DNA of 64,000 nt from Liolophura sinensis (taxonomy: Eukaryota; Mollusca; Polyplacophora; Chitonida; Chitonidae): contig NW_027018073.1 of the NCBI RefSeq assembly GCF_032854445.1, forward strand, positions 1 to 64,000, given 5' to 3'. This document shows positions 62,101-64,000 of this stretch, piece after piece. Numbering within the stretch: the first letter of the stretch is position 1; every line of letters starts with the position of its first letter. Position numbers and translations under genes: made by a program. Below the pieces are notes generated by a model. The model was not told the DNA's origin. It worked only from the letters and a program-made list of their open reading frames with translations, and searched no databases.

Positions 62101-64000
62101 TCGAATGGTGCAAACCGCGTTGCTCTCCGACCAATACTTTTGGCTGTAGCGACAATTGAATGAGCATTTATGTGAAAATCACGTGCCTAACAACGGCTCT
62201 TACTCCATGGAAACCAAGGAAATTTGCAATTTTTCAACAGCTGGAGATGCCTGGCCCAATTGCGCATCTTTTGGCACCTTATTGATGTGGGTCAGTGTTT
62301 AATTGTACTTTTTACAGCAGACTGTATCAAGTACCTTGTGTTTTTTATATACAAATGGTGTGGTTTTTCAACATGTAGATAAAGACATTGAGTTTGTCTT
62401 CGACTTAGAAGTAAGACAATTGCTGGATGAGTTAAATGGGCTTGGCCCAAAGATTTGACGTCTTCTGGGCTACCGAAGGGCACATAACTTATAATCAAAA
62501 GTTGAATATAGTAATGACCAGTCGCGATATTACATAGTAAATGTAGCCGAATTTAATTAGCAAAAAACCCAGGCAAAAATCCAAAAGTGGAAAAACTGTT
62601 CCAATGCTGCTGGTAAGAGGCTAATCCGACGTATTTTGTGACGAGAAATCGAATGGTGCAAACCGCGTTGCTCTCCGCCCAATACTTTTGGCTGTAGCGA
62701 CAATTGAATGAGCATTTATGTGAAAATCACGTGCCCAGCAACGGCTCTTACTCCATGGAAACCAAGGAAATTTGCAATTTTTCAACAGCTGGAGATGCCT
62801 GGCCCAATTGCGCATCTTTTGGCACCTTATTGATGTGGGTCAGTGTTTAATTGTACTTTTTACAGCAGACTGTATCAAGTACCTTGTGTTTTTTATATAC
62901 AAATGGTGTGGTTTTTCAACATGTAGATAAAGACATTGAGTTTGTCTTCGACTTAGAAGTAAGACAATTGCTGGATGAGTTAAATGGGCTTGGCCCAAAG
63001 ATTTGACGTCTTCTGGGCTACCGAAGGGCACATAACTTATAATCAAAAGTTGAATATAGTAATGACCAGTCGCGATATTACATAGTAAATGTAGCCGAAT
63101 TGAATTAGCAAAAAGCCCAAGCAAAAATCCAAAAGTGGAAAAACTGTTCCAATGCTGCTGGTAAGAGGCTAATCCGACGTATTTTGTGACGAGAAATCGA
63201 ATGGTGCAAACCGCGTTGCTCTCCGACCAACACTTATGGCTGTAGCTACAATTGAATGAGCATTTATGTGAAAATCACGTGCCTAACAACGGCTCTTACT
63301 CCATGGAAACCAAGGAAATTTGCAATTTTTCAACAGCTGGAGATGCCTGGCCCAATTGCGCATCTTTTGGCACCTTATTGATGTGGGTCAGTGTTTAATT
63401 GTACTTTTTACAGCAGACTGTATCAAGTACCTTGTGTTTTTTATATACAAATGGTGTGGTTTTTCAACATGTAGATAAAGACATTGAGTTTGTCTTCGAC
63501 TTAGAAGTAAGACAATTGCTGGATGAGTTAAATGGGCTTGGCCCAAAGATTTGACGTCTTCTGGGCTACCGAAGGGCACATAACTTATAATCAAAAGTTG
63601 AATATAGTAATGACCAGTCGCGATATTACATAGTAAATGTAGCCGAATTTAATTAGCAAAAAGCCCAAGCAAAAATCCAAAAGTGGTAAAACTGTTCCAA
63701 TGCTGCTGGTAAGAGGCTAATCCGACGTATTTTGTGACGAGAAATCGAATGGTGCAAACCGCGTTGCTCTCCGACCAACACTTATGGCTGTAGCTACAAT
63801 TGAATGCGCATTTATGTGAAAATCACGTGCCCAGCAACGGCTCTTACTCCATGGAAACCAAGGAAATTTGCAATTTTTCAACAGCTGGAGATGCCTGGCC
63901 CAATTGCGCATCTTTTGGCACCTTATTGATGTGGGTCAGTGTTTAATTGTACTTTTTACAGCAGACTGTATCAAATACCTTGTGTTTTTTATATACAAAT
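59193..64000 (+). repeat. 10-monomer higher-order block, copy 2, incomplete (M109-M117)
   Basis: Monomers start at 59193, 59742, 60290, 60838, 61386, 61934, 62482, 63030 and 63578. M109-M114 repeat M99-M104 with the same markers 5479 bp downstream, including the insertion near 59352, ATGGACTTGG near 61341, GAGCAGTTATG near 61616 and GGCAACAATCC near 62025. Midway through M114 the match changes: TGTTTAATT replaces TGTTCAATT, and the next monomer, M115, equals M106 rather than M105. One monomer is therefore missing relative to copy 1. M117 is cut by the window end after 423 bp. Confidence 0.9.

Larger units (their letters stand above)
1..64000 (+). repeat. 548-bp satellite DNA array, at least 116.8 monomers, head to tail
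   Basis: The same 548-bp unit repeats across the entire window with no spacer. A landmark at the monomer start (ACATAACTTA) recurs at 1, 549, 1097, 1645, 2193, 2742, 3290 and so on to 63578. Net length drift over 116 monomers is only +9 bp, and individual 1-2 bp indels that I can locate account for it. All copies are in the same orientation. Most monomers differ from each other at a handful of positions (a few percent or less by eye). No transposon, gene or unique DNA interrupts the array and neither end is in view. A family this long, homogeneous and AT-rich is typical of eukaryotic satellite DNA; the species and the family are not recognisable to me. Confidence 0.98.

Noticed and set aside
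359-63911. More than 150 short open frames on both strands as possible genes
   Set aside because: They repeat every 548 bp with the satellite, mostly start at TTG, overlap each other antisense, change amino acids freely between copies and match no family I know. They are frames of a non-coding repeat.
1-64000. CRISPR array or bacterial repeat system
   Set aside because: There are no short repeats with unique spacers; the whole 548-bp unit is repeated and no cas genes or other bacterial genes are present.
1-64000. 5S rRNA, spliced-leader, snRNA or histone tandem cluster
   Set aside because: No recognisable 5S internal control region, spliced-leader, U-RNA or histone sequence occurs in the monomer on either strand.
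1-64000. Transposon-internal tandem repeats or rDNA spacer subrepeats
   Set aside because: No terminal repeats, transposase, reverse transcriptase or rRNA sequence lies in the 64 kb. The origin cannot be excluded because the array edges are outside the window.

Overview
The whole window is one uninterrupted tandem array of a satellite DNA. The monomer is 548 bp and about 40% G+C (217 of 548 bases counted in the first copy). From 1 to 64000 I count 116 complete monomers plus a final partial one of 423 bp, all head to tail on the same strand. There is no spacer, no inserted element and no flanking unique DNA. Both window edges lie inside the array, so its real length is unknown but more than 64 kb. 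I recognise no protein-coding gene, rRNA, tRNA or mobile element. The many short open frames are the same few frames repeated every 548 bp; they mostly start at TTG and open or close through single satellite polymorphisms.

A long, homogenised, single-orientation satellite points to a eukaryotic nuclear genome, in heterochromatin such as a pericentromere, subtelomere, or sex or B chromosome. The sequence does not let me name the species or the repeat family.

Layout, with M1 to M117 numbering monomers from their common start at the bases ACATAACTTA. (1) 1-11510: M1-M21, with a 10-monomer duplication (3290-6577 matching 8771-12058, offset 5481) and a 13-monomer relation (1-1644 matching 7126-8770). 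(2) 11511-19183: a 7-monomer block and its directly abutting copy. (3) 19184-30143: a mosaic with a roughly 5-monomer rhythm. (4) 30144-33435: a copy of 22472-25211 carrying a dense cluster of 1-2 bp indels. (5) 33436-43301: a diverged domain built from three recognisable monomer types. (6) 43302-53713: a mosaic with 2- and 6-monomer relations. (7) 53714-64000: a 10-monomer block of 5479 bp followed directly by its second copy.

There is no gene system here. The biology is in the array architecture: repeated unequal exchange and segmental amplification have produced several local higher-order repeats of different lengths rather than one fixed unit. Each monomer also carries candidate structural elements: phased A-tracts, an ATCACGTG palindrome-containing octamer, two mutually exclusive hairpins around GCCCA, and an AT-rich TATATA block. 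Their function is unproven. All comparisons were made by eye, so difference counts are approximate.
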